Positions 18,983 to 26,197 of a stretch of DNA of 64,000 bases are shown here, one piece after another (positions within the stretch are counted from its first letter, which is position 1; each line of letters begins with the position of its first letter). A program made the translations under genes and the position numbers. Source of the stretch: Gramella sp. KN1008. Its GTDB lineage: Bacteria; Bacteroidota; Bacteroidia; Flavobacteriales; Flavobacteriaceae. The DNA is taken from the NCBI RefSeq assembly GCF_004332155.1, contig NZ_SJDV01000009.1, forward strand, positions 1-64,000. Reading direction: 5' to 3'. Under the pieces are notes generated by a model that did no database searches, was not told where the DNA came from, and was given only the letters and a program-made list of their open reading frames with translations.

Positions 18983-19087
18983 GTCATGCTGAACTTGTTT
19001 CAGCATCTCTATTGAGAATTTAGACCACTGAAATAAGCTCTACTAGTGAAATTAGATTTCTCAGTCCCTGCGGTTCTTCGAAATGAC
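18983..19087. repeat. Chimeric REPIN-like palindromic element
   Basis: The left arm (18983-19008, 26 bp) starts GTCATGCTGAACTTG and ends CAGCATCT, the family B type that also forms the element at 20648-20725. The right arm (19054-19087, 34 bp) starts AGATTTCTCAGTC and ends CTTCGAAATGAC, the family A type of the 131-bp array. A 45-bp spacer separates them. Confidence 0.8.
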
Positions 19088-19111
19088 TATCAAAAATTGA
19101 TTCATAGCTAT

Positions 19112-19137
19112 GTCATTTCGAGCGAAGCGAGAAATCT
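19112..19137. repeat. Solo 26-bp arm of the family A palindromic element
   Basis: The bases start GTCATTTCGAGCGAAG and end GAGAAATCT, matching the 26-bp arm of the array at 21.3 kb. No second arm follows before the next gene. The remaining bases of the 18797-19156 gap hold the heptamer array, the secA terminator and the chimeric element; no ORF was seen. Confidence 0.75.
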
Positions 19138-19156
19138 CATCCTATTCTAAATATTA

Positions 19157-19543
19157 TTATAACCTATACTCCCTATCCAAAAATCTTTTAAGAAATGGTA
19201 TCTGCAAAAAGAACAGTGCTATGAATGCAATTGCGTATTGCATGGTCCTGGAAAGATCTATTCTGGGCATATCGAAATATTGAGAAAGCTGTAGATCAAA
19301 AGACCAGCTTAAGGAAACATCGGCATACATCATATAAAGTCCCGCCACTGCCGATACCAGACATGCTGCCAGTAAATACCACATGAATTTGGGAATAAGG
19401 GGTTGATAAGGCTTAATAGTGACATTTCTATTTTCCACTGTCATCATTATCCTTTTCTTGAGATCGGCTGAAGGTCTTTCGGTTCCCGCTTCATTCAGCA
19501 ACCTCTTCATCAGTTCATCCTCTCTGTTAAATTGCTTTTCCAT
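19157..19543 (-). CDS. Putative anti-sigma or sigma-associated membrane protein
   Basis: The 128-residue protein has a soluble N-terminal part (1-48), a hydrophobic helix near 54-70 and a second near 105-118. It overlaps the 3' end of the ECF sigma gene by 17 bp, and the placement, size and single cytoplasmic N-terminal segment with the ADLKKRIM motif suggest that it controls that sigma factor. No zinc-binding anti-sigma motif is present, so the assignment rests on gene order. It may also be a simple operon partner of unknown role. Confidence 0.6.
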   Translation of the reverse strand: MEKQFNREDELMKRLLNEAGTERPSADLKKRIMMTVENRNVTIKPYQPLIPKFMWYLLAACLVSAVAGLYMMYADVSLSWSFDLQLSQYFDMPRIDLSRTMQYAIAFIALFFLQIPFLKRFLDREYRL

Positions 19544-20114
19544 TTCTATCTGATATTGCTGGTTTTATGTAGCCTTCCAGTAACGAAAATAGTTTTTTCC
19601 GGCTACGGTACAATTTGATTTTAATATTGTCTTCGGTCAGATTCGTCACTTCCGCTATCTCTTTGACCGATTGCTCTTCAAAATAATATAAACTAATAAT
19701 AGCGGCCTCCTCTTCAGGCAACATTTTGATACAATCATTGATCACCCTGCTCCTTTCTTCCGAAAGCATATATTCGAGTCCGTTTTCAATATGGTCCAGG
19801 CTATCATCGGTGATCTCTTCTATGATCTCACAGGTCTGCTGCCGTTTATTCTTTTTTATCCTGTCCAGTGCTTTATGATAAACTATCCTGTACAACCAGG
19901 TCGAAAATTTTGACTCTCCTCTGAAACCCGACAAAGAATCGAAAGCCTTTATAAAACTATCCTGAGCAACCTCTTCGGCTTCCTCGCTAACCTTGAGCAT
20001 TCTGATAGCGATAGTGAAAACAAAATTCTGATAACGGTCTACCAGCTCGCCAAAAGCAGAGGAATCCCCAGCCAGGATATCATCGATCAATTGTTGGTCA
20101 GTGCGTTTGCTCAT
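19527..20114 (-). CDS. ECF RNA polymerase sigma factor
   Basis: The 195-residue protein has sigma region 2 (about 20-90) with RMLKVSEEAEEVAQDSFIKAF and FSTWLYRIVYHKALD, and region 4 (about 125-175) with LPEEEAAIISLYYFEEQSVKEIA and a helix-turn-helix ending in KLYRSRKKL. It lacks regions 1 and 3, as in all ECF factors. The downstream overlapping membrane protein is its probable regulator. Targets are unknown. Confidence 0.93.
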   Translation of the reverse strand: MSKRTDQQLIDDILAGDSSAFGELVDRYQNFVFTIAIRMLKVSEEAEEVAQDSFIKAFDSLSGFRGESKFSTWLYRIVYHKALDRIKKNKRQQTCEIIEEITDDSLDHIENGLEYMLSEERSRVINDCIKMLPEEEAAIISLYYFEEQSVKEIAEVTNLTEDNIKIKLYRSRKKLFSLLEGYIKPAISDRNGKAI

Positions 20115-20252
20115 TATTACATACGACGATCATTTCTGATCATCGGTTACAGAAGATTCTCAAATAAATTTAAGCTTTTTTGTAACCGGATATGAAATCG
20201 TGGCGTCCTAATAGCAAACGAACATTTATTTTCACATTAAAAACTAGAAATC

Positions 20253-20603
20253 ATGGGATCAGAAGTAATTATTATGCCAATCATTTTCGGAGTCATTTTC
20301 GGAATGTTCTACTTATACATTTCGGCCAGGAACCGCGAGCGTCTCGCCCTTATTGAAAAAGGTGCCGATGCAAGTATATTCTACAGTAAAAAGAAAAGTG
20401 TAACTCCAATCTGGAAAGTGATAGTCATCAATCTGGCATTGCTATTAGTAGGTATTGGCCTTGGAATCTTTATTGCTAACCTTTTAAGCTATAATATGGG
20501 TATAGACGAAGATGTGGCTTACCCCGGAACTATTTTCCTTTTAGCCGGTCTTGGCCTGTTCGCAGGTTTCTTTGCCACTAAAAGGCTGAATAAAGACGCA
20601 TAA
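20253..20603 (+). CDS. DUF6249 small membrane protein
   Basis: The 116-residue protein has three hydrophobic helices (about 5-22, 52-74 and 90-108) and the conserved ARNRERLALIEKG segment after helix 1. The RxxRLALIEKGxD motif is the DUF6249 signature. It is divergent from the ECF sigma operon (138-bp gap), a common arrangement in Flavobacteria, and may be one of its targets. Its transcript ends in a terminator whose loop carries a palindromic element. Confidence 0.85.
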   Translation: MGSEVIIMPIIFGVIFGMFYLYISARNRERLALIEKGADASIFYSKKKSVTPIWKVIVINLALLLVGIGLGIFIANLLSYNMGIDEDVAYPGTIFLLAGLGLFAGFFATKRLNKDA

Positions 20604-20624
20604 AGTCTTAACTTTTCATCATAA

Positions 20625-20755
20625 GTCTGTCTTAAAAGTCGGTTTCCGTCAAGCTGAACTTATTTTAGCTTCTCACTGAAAAATGATTTCAATTAGTGTA
20701 GATTCTGAAACAAGTTCAGAATGACGAATTTGTGACCTTTAAGACAGGCTTTTTT
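20625..20755 (+). terminator. Terminator-like hairpin whose loop holds a palindromic element
   Basis: Arms at 20625-20640 (GTCTGTCTTAAAAGTC) and 20734-20749 (GACCTTTAAGACAGGC) pair over 16 positions, two of them G-U or mismatch, and are followed by six Ts. The 93-nt loop contains the 78-bp element at 20648-20725. It lies 22 nt after the DUF6249 stop codon. Confidence 0.75.
20648..20725. repeat. REPIN-like palindromic element (family B)
   Basis: Two 26-bp arms (20648-20673 and 20700-20725) are inverted copies with the ends GTCA...GCTTCT and AGATTCTG...ATGAC. A 26-bp spacer separates them. Each arm is itself a small hairpin (GCTGAA against TTCAGC or similar). It sits inside the loop of the terminator stem. 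Confidence 0.8.
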
Positions 20756-20819
20756 ATTATTGACCCGATTTAAAGAGGATTTTTTCTAATTTTAACATTG
20801 TAACCAATCAAACAATTCC

Positions 20820-21293
20820 ATGAAAAAATTCTCTATAGAAATTAAATGGGGAATCATCTTCAGCATTATCTCACTACTTTGGATGTTTCTTGAAAAAGGC
20901 CTCGGATGGCATGATGAACATATCGCCAAACATGCAATCTATACGAATCTTTTTGCCATTGTAGCCATTGTGATTTATTTCCTGTCTCTGCTTGATAAAA
21001 GAAAGAACTTCTATAATGGTAAGATGAACTGGACACAGGGATTCATTTCCGGGATCATTATTAGTGTTGTAGTTGCAATCCTGTCTCCTTTAGCCCAGTA
21101 CATAACCCATGAATTAATTACTCCCGATTATTTTAAGAATGCAATAGCACATGCTGTAGAGATAGGAAGGTCTAAAGAAGATGCAGAAGCATACTTTAAC
21201 CTTACATCCTATATGCTTCAGTCATTTTTCTTTGCGCTTACCGTAGGAACGGTTACCTCTGCCATTGTAGCGCTTTTTGTTAGGAGAAAATAA
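20820..21293 (+). CDS. DUF4199 family membrane protein
   Basis: The 157-residue protein has four hydrophobic helices (about 8-24, 42-60, 78-98 and 132-152), with the motif TQGFISGIIISVV before helix 3 and a polar segment with YFNLTSYMLQS before helix 4. This layout, with a conserved amphipathic region preceding the last helix, is that of DUF4199, a Bacteroidota inner-membrane family of unknown function. It is transcribed alone and is followed at once by the palindromic array. Confidence 0.88.
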   Translation: MKKFSIEIKWGIIFSIISLLWMFLEKGLGWHDEHIAKHAIYTNLFAIVAIVIYFLSLLDKRKNFYNGKMNWTQGFISGIIISVVVAILSPLAQYITHELITPDYFKNAIAHAVEIGRSKEDAEAYFNLTSYMLQSFFFALTVGTVTSAIVALFVRRK

Positions 21294-21303
21294 AATTTGT
21301 ACA

Positions 21304-21669
21304 GTCATTTCGACCGCAGGGAGAAATCTGTTTATAAACTCCTTTCTAAGCTTTTATGAATAGAACTAAAAAGAGAATTCTCAGTCGTTGCGCTCCCTCG
21401 AAATGACCTGGAAACAGAAAAAATAACCTCTGCCGTCATTTCGACTGTAGAGAGAAATCTGTTTATGGGCATCGTTCTAGCTATTTTAAATGGAACTAAA
21501 AAAGAGATTTCTCAGTCGCTGCGCTCCCTCGAAATGACCTGGAAACAGAAAAAATAACCTCTGCCGTCATTTCGACCGAAGGGAGAAATCTGTTTATGGA
21601 CATCGTTCTAGCTATTTTAAATGGAACTAAAAAAGAGATTTCTTGGTCGCTGAGCTCCCTCGAAATGAC
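21304..21669. repeat. Tandem array of three 131-bp REPIN-like units
   Basis: Units start at 21304, 21435, 21566, and a fourth begins at 21697, so the period is exactly 131 bp each time. Each unit has a 26-bp left arm (GTCATTTCGAC to GAGAAATCT), a 44-bp spacer that starts (G/C)TTTAT, a 34-bp right arm (AGAxTTCT to TCGAAATGAC) and a 27-bp linker rich in A. The third unit differs from the second at only a few sites. With the following half-unit this fills the 21294-21727 gap; no ORF is seen in the repeat units. Confidence 0.95.
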
Positions 21670-21696
21670 CTGGAAACAGAAAAAATAAACTCTGCC

Positions 21697-22052
21697 GTCA
21701 TTTCGACCGAAGGGAGAAATCTAATTTATGAAAGAATATTATGTATATATAACCACTAACTTTCAAAAGACTGTACTTTATATTGGTATTACGAATAATC
21801 TTCCACGCAGGTTAGATCAGCATTTTCAGGAAAGTAAGAATAATAAAAAGTCCTTTACAGGGAAATACAATTGTTTTCACCTGGTCTACTATGAAAAGTT
21901 CGAAAATCCTTCAGAAGCAATTTTAAGAGAGAAAACGATCAAGAAATGGAGAAGAGAGAAAAAGTTAAGGTTAATTCAGGAATTCAATCCTGACTGGGAA
22001 TTTTTAGAAAAAGATATTTTATGAAAAGATTTCCCAGTCGTTAGTCTCCTTC
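21697..22052. mobile_element. REPIN-like unit carrying a GIY-YIG gene in place of its spacer
   Basis: The left 26-bp arm (21697-21722) and the right arm (22027-22052, last 8 bp of the usual 34 lost) are of the same type as in the array. Between them lies a complete GIY-YIG nuclease gene with a 5-bp gap on the left and a 2-bp gap on the right. The unit is in phase with the 131-bp array to its left and is followed after 4 bp by another unit. It may be the gene-bearing form of the repeat; mobility is an inference. Confidence 0.6.
21728..22024 (+). CDS. GIY-YIG nuclease family protein (small, YhbQ/UPF0213-like)
   Basis: The 98-residue protein consists only of a GIY-YIG domain. It shows YVY (5-7, the GIY strand), LYIGITNNL with YIG at 18-20, the catalytic-type Arg at 27-28, His32, and a helix with REKTIKKW (67-74) whose Glu68 is in the metal-binding position. 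All residues expected for an active nuclease are present. Single-domain members are known, but their biological role is mostly unclear. Here the gene exactly fills the space between two palindromic arms; RBS and promoter are not evident apart from the arm itself. Confidence 0.93.
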   Translation: MKEYYVYITTNFQKTVLYIGITNNLPRRLDQHFQESKNNKKSFTGKYNCFHLVYYEKFENPSEAILREKTIKKWRREKKLRLIQEFNPDWEFLEKDIL

Positions 22053-22056
22053 CTAA

Positions 22057-22159
22057 GTCATTTCGACCGAAGGGAGAAATCTGTTTATGGACATCGTCCT
22101 AGTTATTTTAGATGGAACTAAAAAGAGAATTCTCAGTCCCTGCACTCCTTCGAAATGAC
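22057..22159. repeat. REPIN-like unit downstream of the GIY-YIG gene
   Basis: A 26-bp left arm starts at 22057, the spacer starts GTTTATGGACATCGT as in the left array, and the 34-bp right arm ends CGAAATGAC at 22159. It is 103 bp, one less than the upstream units. It shows that the gene-bearing unit interrupts a once continuous array. Confidence 0.9.
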
Positions 22160-22186
22160 CTGGAAAAAGAAAAAATAAACTCCGCA

Positions 22187-22212
22187 GTCATTTCAACCAC
22201 AGGGAGAAATCT
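22187..22212. repeat. Solo 26-bp arm at the end of the array
   Basis: The arm starts GTCATTTCAACC, ends GAGAAATCT and begins 130 bp after the start of the previous unit. It runs into the last codon of the convergent M23 peptidase gene, so the array ends at the border of a coding region. Confidence 0.85.
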
Positions 22213-22897
22213 AAATTTTCAACAGTAAATTAGGATCAGGGCAGTTCTTTAAATAATCGTCCAGGTCCTCTTTTTTTATCACCCCCGGAAAATCTCCAGT
22301 ATTACCTTTCAGGTCTTCTATTACCTGAAAATGCAGATGAGGAGCGTAATCACCATTTTCTTCAAAATCTCCAAGTTCACCTATCTTTTCCCCGGCATTT
22401 ACAGGCTCACCTTCCCGAGGTCCTTTTAAGGATCCGCGGGTTAAATGACCGTAGAGGGTAAAGAATTCACGGCCATCAATTGAATGTTCCAGAATGAGCG
22501 TGGGTCCGTAATCTCCAAATTTATCATTGTCCCTGAAGCTATGGATCTTACCTTCTAACGGACTTAGAATATCTACAAAAGCTGGCGCCCAGATGTCCAG
22601 ACCTATATGTATATTCCTGTTAGCCTCAGCATTATTGAAAAGTTCACTTCGGTTATATAAAGTCCTTAATTCATTATAACCGCCATAAGCTGCTTTGGCC
22701 TGTTTATTTTTCAGAAACTCAGAAATAAAAACAGAAAATGCTTCCGAAGAAGCAACTTCAAGTTTCAACAACTCAGGGTTATTTGCCGAAAGATCTATAT
22801 AGGCAAAATCCTCTTTTTTATAGCCTTCCCCTATCACCGGCGTATAGCCGGAGGTAATTCCCTTCACAAATTCCGAAAAATCCTGCATCTCTTTCAA
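22211..22897 (-). CDS. M23 (LytM-type) metallopeptidase domain protein without signal peptide
   Basis: The 228-residue protein has the LytM zinc motifs HIGLD (about 97-101, HxxxD) and HLHFQV (near 187-192, HxH), together with a YGHL motif in between. M23 enzymes normally cut peptidoglycan cross-bridges or act as non-catalytic activators in the periplasm. No signal peptide or membrane helix is visible at the N terminus, so either it acts in the cytoplasm on another substrate or is exported in another way. It is the last gene after the ECF sigma operon (30-nt gap). Its stop codon lies in the border of the repeat array. Confidence 0.85.
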   Translation of the reverse strand: MKEMQDFSEFVKGITSGYTPVIGEGYKKEDFAYIDLSANNPELLKLEVASSEAFSVFISEFLKNKQAKAAYGGYNELRTLYNRSELFNNAEANRNIHIGLDIWAPAFVDILSPLEGKIHSFRDNDKFGDYGPTLILEHSIDGREFFTLYGHLTRGSLKGPREGEPVNAGEKIGELGDFEENGDYAPHLHFQVIEDLKGNTGDFPGVIKKEDLDDYLKNCPDPNLLLKI

Positions 22898-22927
22898 CTT
22901 AAAGATGCCAAATGTAATCCCTAGGAT

Positions 22928-24313
22928 TTAATTTATCAATACATCGCTGAAATTTGCTTTGATAGAGATACTACCATTACCGTCCCTTGATTTGTTATAT
23001 CCGTTCAGGATCTCATTATCATACGACTTTGTTGATTTCAGCTTCATATTATCAGGGTATTTGATAGAGCTCTGCATACCGTTGAAGGTGAAATTAAAAG
23101 CAGTTTCAGGAACATTCAGTTCAAGATCACTATTCTCCAGAGTAATATTAAGAGTTTCAAAACCAGCTCCAAGATTGTCTATATCAAGCTTACCAAAAGA
23201 GCCGCTAAGCACCCCGGTTTTTTGAAGTTCTTTGATCCTGATGTCGCTGGAATTTGAATTCAGTTTTATACTCACGGCCTTTTCTATACTACAATTCTGG
23301 ACGAAATCGGTTGAAAGGATTCCGTAATCCCAGTAGGCGATCTTTACAGGTGAATAAGCTACCTTCACATTGGTATTCTTTCCCATGAGACGGTTAGCTG
23401 AAAGCCGACTGTGAGACAGATCGGCCTTCAGATTTTTAATGGTACTTCCCAGTTTAAGTTCTCCGTGACGCACGTTCAGGTGAAGTTTAGCATCCCTGGG
23501 AACTTTAAGTTTGATAGTTTTTTTAGAGTTGGAGGATTTTCCATCTTCAAATATGAAAACCTTACTATTTCCATTCTCCATACTGGCCTCAAACTGCTTT
23601 CCAAATTCCTCACCCCAGGCTTCCATTTTCTTTCCGAATTCTTCACCCCAGGCTTCCATATCCTTTTCGAAGTTTTTGGCCCATACTTCCATTTTGGCCT
23701 CGTATTCCTTCTCGAACTTTTCAGAGTTCTTTTCCATTTCCTTAGCCCATTTTTCCATTTTGACCTCAAAGTCCTTTCCGAACTTCTTCTCAAAATTGGC
23801 TTCCCACTTCTCTAAATATTTATCGCCGTCCTTTTTATAAGCTTCATAATCAAATTTCATATCCCTCATATTATCGGTAAATTCTGGCGGTAGTGGATTC
23901 GCTGCTATACTGGATAACATCGGGGCGAGGTTTTCCATTAACGGTCCTAACATTTCTGGTAGCTCGGAAAGGGATCCTTCCAAACGTGCCATGTCTATAT
24001 CAACGTTCATGTTCATACCGCCTCCCGATTTGATTTTTACTGTTCCCTGTGAAGACGCAGTCGAAAGTTGCCATGCTTCCAGAAGTTTCTGAGTTTCCTC
24101 CTTGTTACCTGTATCTCCTTCCAGGTAAGCTTCGATCTCCACCTCATTCTTATCCCAGTTCTCTATGATGATATTGGTATGACGGGAATCGATTTCTACG
24201 TTCACATCTGCCGGTGTCTTATAATTCTTGCTCAGCTTTTTGGTCTGGGCAAAACTTCCTGCCGTGATGAATAGCAGGACCAGCATCATATATTTAAGCC
24301 TGATAGTTCTCAT
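22928..24313 (-). CDS. Secreted DUF4097-like beta-repeat protein with Trp-containing charged helix
   Basis: The 461-residue protein has a signal peptide (1-22, ending GSFAQ), an N-terminal segment of beta strands with VEIDSRHTNIIIENWD, a long charged helix (about 155-246) and a C-terminal beta-helix-like adhesin region (about 255-461), as in DUF4097/GIN-type proteins. The helix contains Trp at 170, 189, 211, 222 and 233, with the last three spaced by 11 residues in KxMEAWGEEFG units. It overlaps the upstream anti-sigma-like gene by 20 bp, so it belongs to the ECF operon and is probably its envelope-stress partner or effector. Confidence 0.75.
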   Translation of the reverse strand: MRTIRLKYMMLVLLFITAGSFAQTKKLSKNYKTPADVNVEIDSRHTNIIIENWDKNEVEIEAYLEGDTGNKEETQKLLEAWQLSTASSQGTVKIKSGGGMNMNVDIDMARLEGSLSELPEMLGPLMENLAPMLSSIAANPLPPEFTDNMRDMKFDYEAYKKDGDKYLEKWEANFEKKFGKDFEVKMEKWAKEMEKNSEKFEKEYEAKMEVWAKNFEKDMEAWGEEFGKKMEAWGEEFGKQFEASMENGNSKVFIFEDGKSSNSKKTIKLKVPRDAKLHLNVRHGELKLGSTIKNLKADLSHSRLSANRLMGKNTNVKVAYSPVKIAYWDYGILSTDFVQNCSIEKAVSIKLNSNSSDIRIKELQKTGVLSGSFGKLDIDNLGAGFETLNITLENSDLELNVPETAFNFTFNGMQSSIKYPDNMKLKSTKSYDNEILNGYNKSRDGNGSISIKANFSDVLIN

Positions 24314-24905
24314 ATCTGTTGTCTTTTGATTGTTTAATTTCGTTCAATTTGTTTTTTAATCTTTTAAGAAGATCCAGTCTTAGCTGTAAGTTCGCGATCA
24401 TAGCTTCAACTGTTTCTTCATTGAGACCGGTTTCCTGGATTTCAGCGTTAAGCGCTACATACTCTTCATCCAGGGTTTCCAGTTTATTCATAAATGCATC
24501 TATAAGTTCTTTGTTCTCTGGGGTCATATCCAGGTTGGCAAGCTGAATATTAATACTTGCCATATAATAGTCTTCTATCTTTTTAAATTGCGGAGAAACG
24601 TCACTCAACCTGTACTCTGTTGTTTCGTTTTCTTCGGAAGTCTCTTCAGTAACAGGAGTCTCAACGATCTGGGTATTCTCTTCCACAGGTGCACCGTTAT
24701 CATTGAAGTAGAAGAAGGCTCCCACTCCAAGGGCCACTACAAAGATGGCTGCTATTTGAAGGATCTGATAATAGCTGGTTTTCTTCTCCTGAACCGGAAG
24801 TGCTTTCTCCAGCCTGGCCTCAAATCGTCTTTGATGCCCTTTTTCAAGTCTTTCTTTTCCTGAATGTTCCTGGTTGCGGAACATTTCTCTAATATCCTGT
24901 CCCAT
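24294..24905 (-). CDS. Putative anti-sigma factor, single-pass membrane protein
   Basis: The 203-residue protein has a polar N-terminal region (1-43) rich in Arg and Glu, one hydrophobic helix (about 46-65), an acidic linker (70-95) and a helical outer domain. It lies between an ECF sigma gene (17-bp overlap) and the DUF4097-like gene (20-bp overlap). The topology, a cytoplasmic N terminus with a single helix, fits a regulator of the sigma factor. No zinc anti-sigma motif was seen, so this is by context. Confidence 0.65.
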   Translation of the reverse strand: MGQDIREMFRNQEHSGKERLEKGHQRRFEARLEKALPVQEKKTSYYQILQIAAIFVVALGVGAFFYFNDNGAPVEENTQIVETPVTEETSEENETTEYRLSDVSPQFKKIEDYYMASINIQLANLDMTPENKELIDAFMNKLETLDEEYVALNAEIQETGLNEETVEAMIANLQLRLDLLKRLKNKLNEIKQSKDNRYENYQA

Positions 24906-25434
24906 TGCTCATAGTTTTTAGTTCGTCCTGTAATTTTTTCTTTCCTCTGTGTACTAGTGTCCTGGAAGCCACCTGGGTGATCCCGAGGATCTCACTGATC
25001 TCCTCATGATCATATCCCTCTATTAGGTATAACATCAGGGGATACTTATATTTTTCAGGTAAATTTTCAATTTCCCTTTTCACCTCTTCCACACCTATTC
25101 CATCTTCAACCTGCCAGTTTTCCTCTTCTTCCACGGTGCCAAGAACCTGCTCGTTCATAGCTACCAGTTCAAGTTTTTTTGCTTTTAGCTTATCCAAACA
25201 TTTATTGATGACGATCCTTTTTAACCAGGCCCCGAAGGTTACCTCTCCGTTAAACTGATGTATCTTGGTAAAGGCTTTTATAAAAGCTTCCTGCATTGCA
25301 TCCTCGGCTTCCATCGTATCTTTCATAAACCTCAATGCCACGTAATACATCCCGTCGCAATATTTGTTGTACAGCTTGAGCTGGGCCCTCCGGCTGTTCT
25401 GTTTGCAAGCTTCTATTAGCTTATGCTGTATCAA
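24889..25434 (-). CDS. ECF RNA polymerase sigma factor
   Basis: The 181-residue protein has sigma region 2 with LRFMKDTMEAEDAMQEAFIKAF and FGAWLKRIVINKCLDKLK, and region 4 with LPEKYKYPLMLYLIEGYDHEEISEILGIT followed by a recognition helix ending LVHRGKKKLQ. It starts a tight operon with the membrane protein and the DUF4097-like secreted protein. Together with the other ECF operon at 19.1-20.1 kb it brackets the repeat-rich region. Confidence 0.93.
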   Translation of the reverse strand: MIQHKLIEACKQNSRRAQLKLYNKYCDGMYYVALRFMKDTMEAEDAMQEAFIKAFTKIHQFNGEVTFGAWLKRIVINKCLDKLKAKKLELVAMNEQVLGTVEEEENWQVEDGIGVEEVKREIENLPEKYKYPLMLYLIEGYDHEEISEILGITQVASRTLVHRGKKKLQDELKTMSNGTGY

Positions 25435-25598
25435 TTTAATCGGTTTTTGATGGGTTAGTTCACTTTAATGACGAGACAAAAACACTCGCGTTGCAAAAAT
25501 TCCGAAAAAAAATTCAAATTCCCTTAATATTCCTATTTTTAGGATAGGCAAAGAACAGTTACGGACAAATTTTTGAAATATCTTCTTAATAGAATACG

Positions 25599-26189
25599 AT
25601 GAATGAAAGTTTAAAAACTGGCTTAAAGATAGGAGGTACAATTCTGATCTTGGGAATTTTACTGGTTCTTATATTAAGGTATACCACAAAAGCCCATAGT
25701 CCTGAAGATACTGTTATCTACCAGAAAGATGACTTAAAACTCGAGGTCTTTTATAACCGTCCCTACAAAAAGGAAAGAAAGATCTTTGGAGAACTGGTGC
25801 CTTATGGTAAGGTATGGAGAACCGGGGCCAATGAAGCAACTACCTTTGAAACAAATAAGGATATACTTGTTGACGGAAGTCTTTTGAAAGCCGGGAAATA
25901 TACTCTATGGACCATCCCAATGGAGAACAGCTGGAAAGTTATATTTAATGATAAAATGTATCCGTGGGGGATCAATCTGGATGAAAAGGTTTATCGAAAT
26001 TCCAAATTTGACGCGCTTGTGCTCGAAAGGCCTGTAGAGGATTTACCAACAAAGCTGGAGCAATTTACTATCTCCTTTGAAGAATCGGGAGAATTTGTGA
26101 ATATGGTGCTGGCGTGGGACGAAACGCGGGTAAGCGTGCCTATAAAAATTGAAGAGGAACCTTCAGGCTCCTCTTCAAATAATCTTTAA
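25599..26189 (+). CDS. DUF2911 domain membrane-anchored protein
   Basis: The 196-residue protein has an N-terminal anchor helix (about 10-27) and then the DUF2911 core with VFYNRPYKKERKIFG, the conserved YGKVWRTGANEAT box (about 68-80) and GKYTLWTIP (about 101-109). The family is common in Bacteroidota and predicted to be periplasmic; function unknown. A GC-rich hairpin formed by GAAGAGGA and TCCTCTTC lies in the last codons (26151-26176). The gene is convergent with the Ohr-like gene. Confidence 0.88.
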   Translation: MNESLKTGLKIGGTILILGILLVLILRYTTKAHSPEDTVIYQKDDLKLEVFYNRPYKKERKIFGELVPYGKVWRTGANEATTFETNKDILVDGSLLKAGKYTLWTIPMENSWKVIFNDKMYPWGINLDEKVYRNSKFDALVLERPVEDLPTKLEQFTISFEESGEFVNMVLAWDETRVSVPIKIEEEPSGSSSNNL

Positions 26190-26197
26190 TCGTTTTT

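Noticed and set aside
21304-22212. CRISPR array
   Set aside because: Repeat and spacer-like parts are both nearly identical between units, the period is 131 bp, and no cas genes are present.
23411-23840. Two hydrophobic plus-strand frames opposite the DUF4097-like gene
   Set aside because: Complement of the Lys/Glu/Trp-rich coiled segment gives Phe/Ser/Leu-rich frames; no start context or family resemblance.
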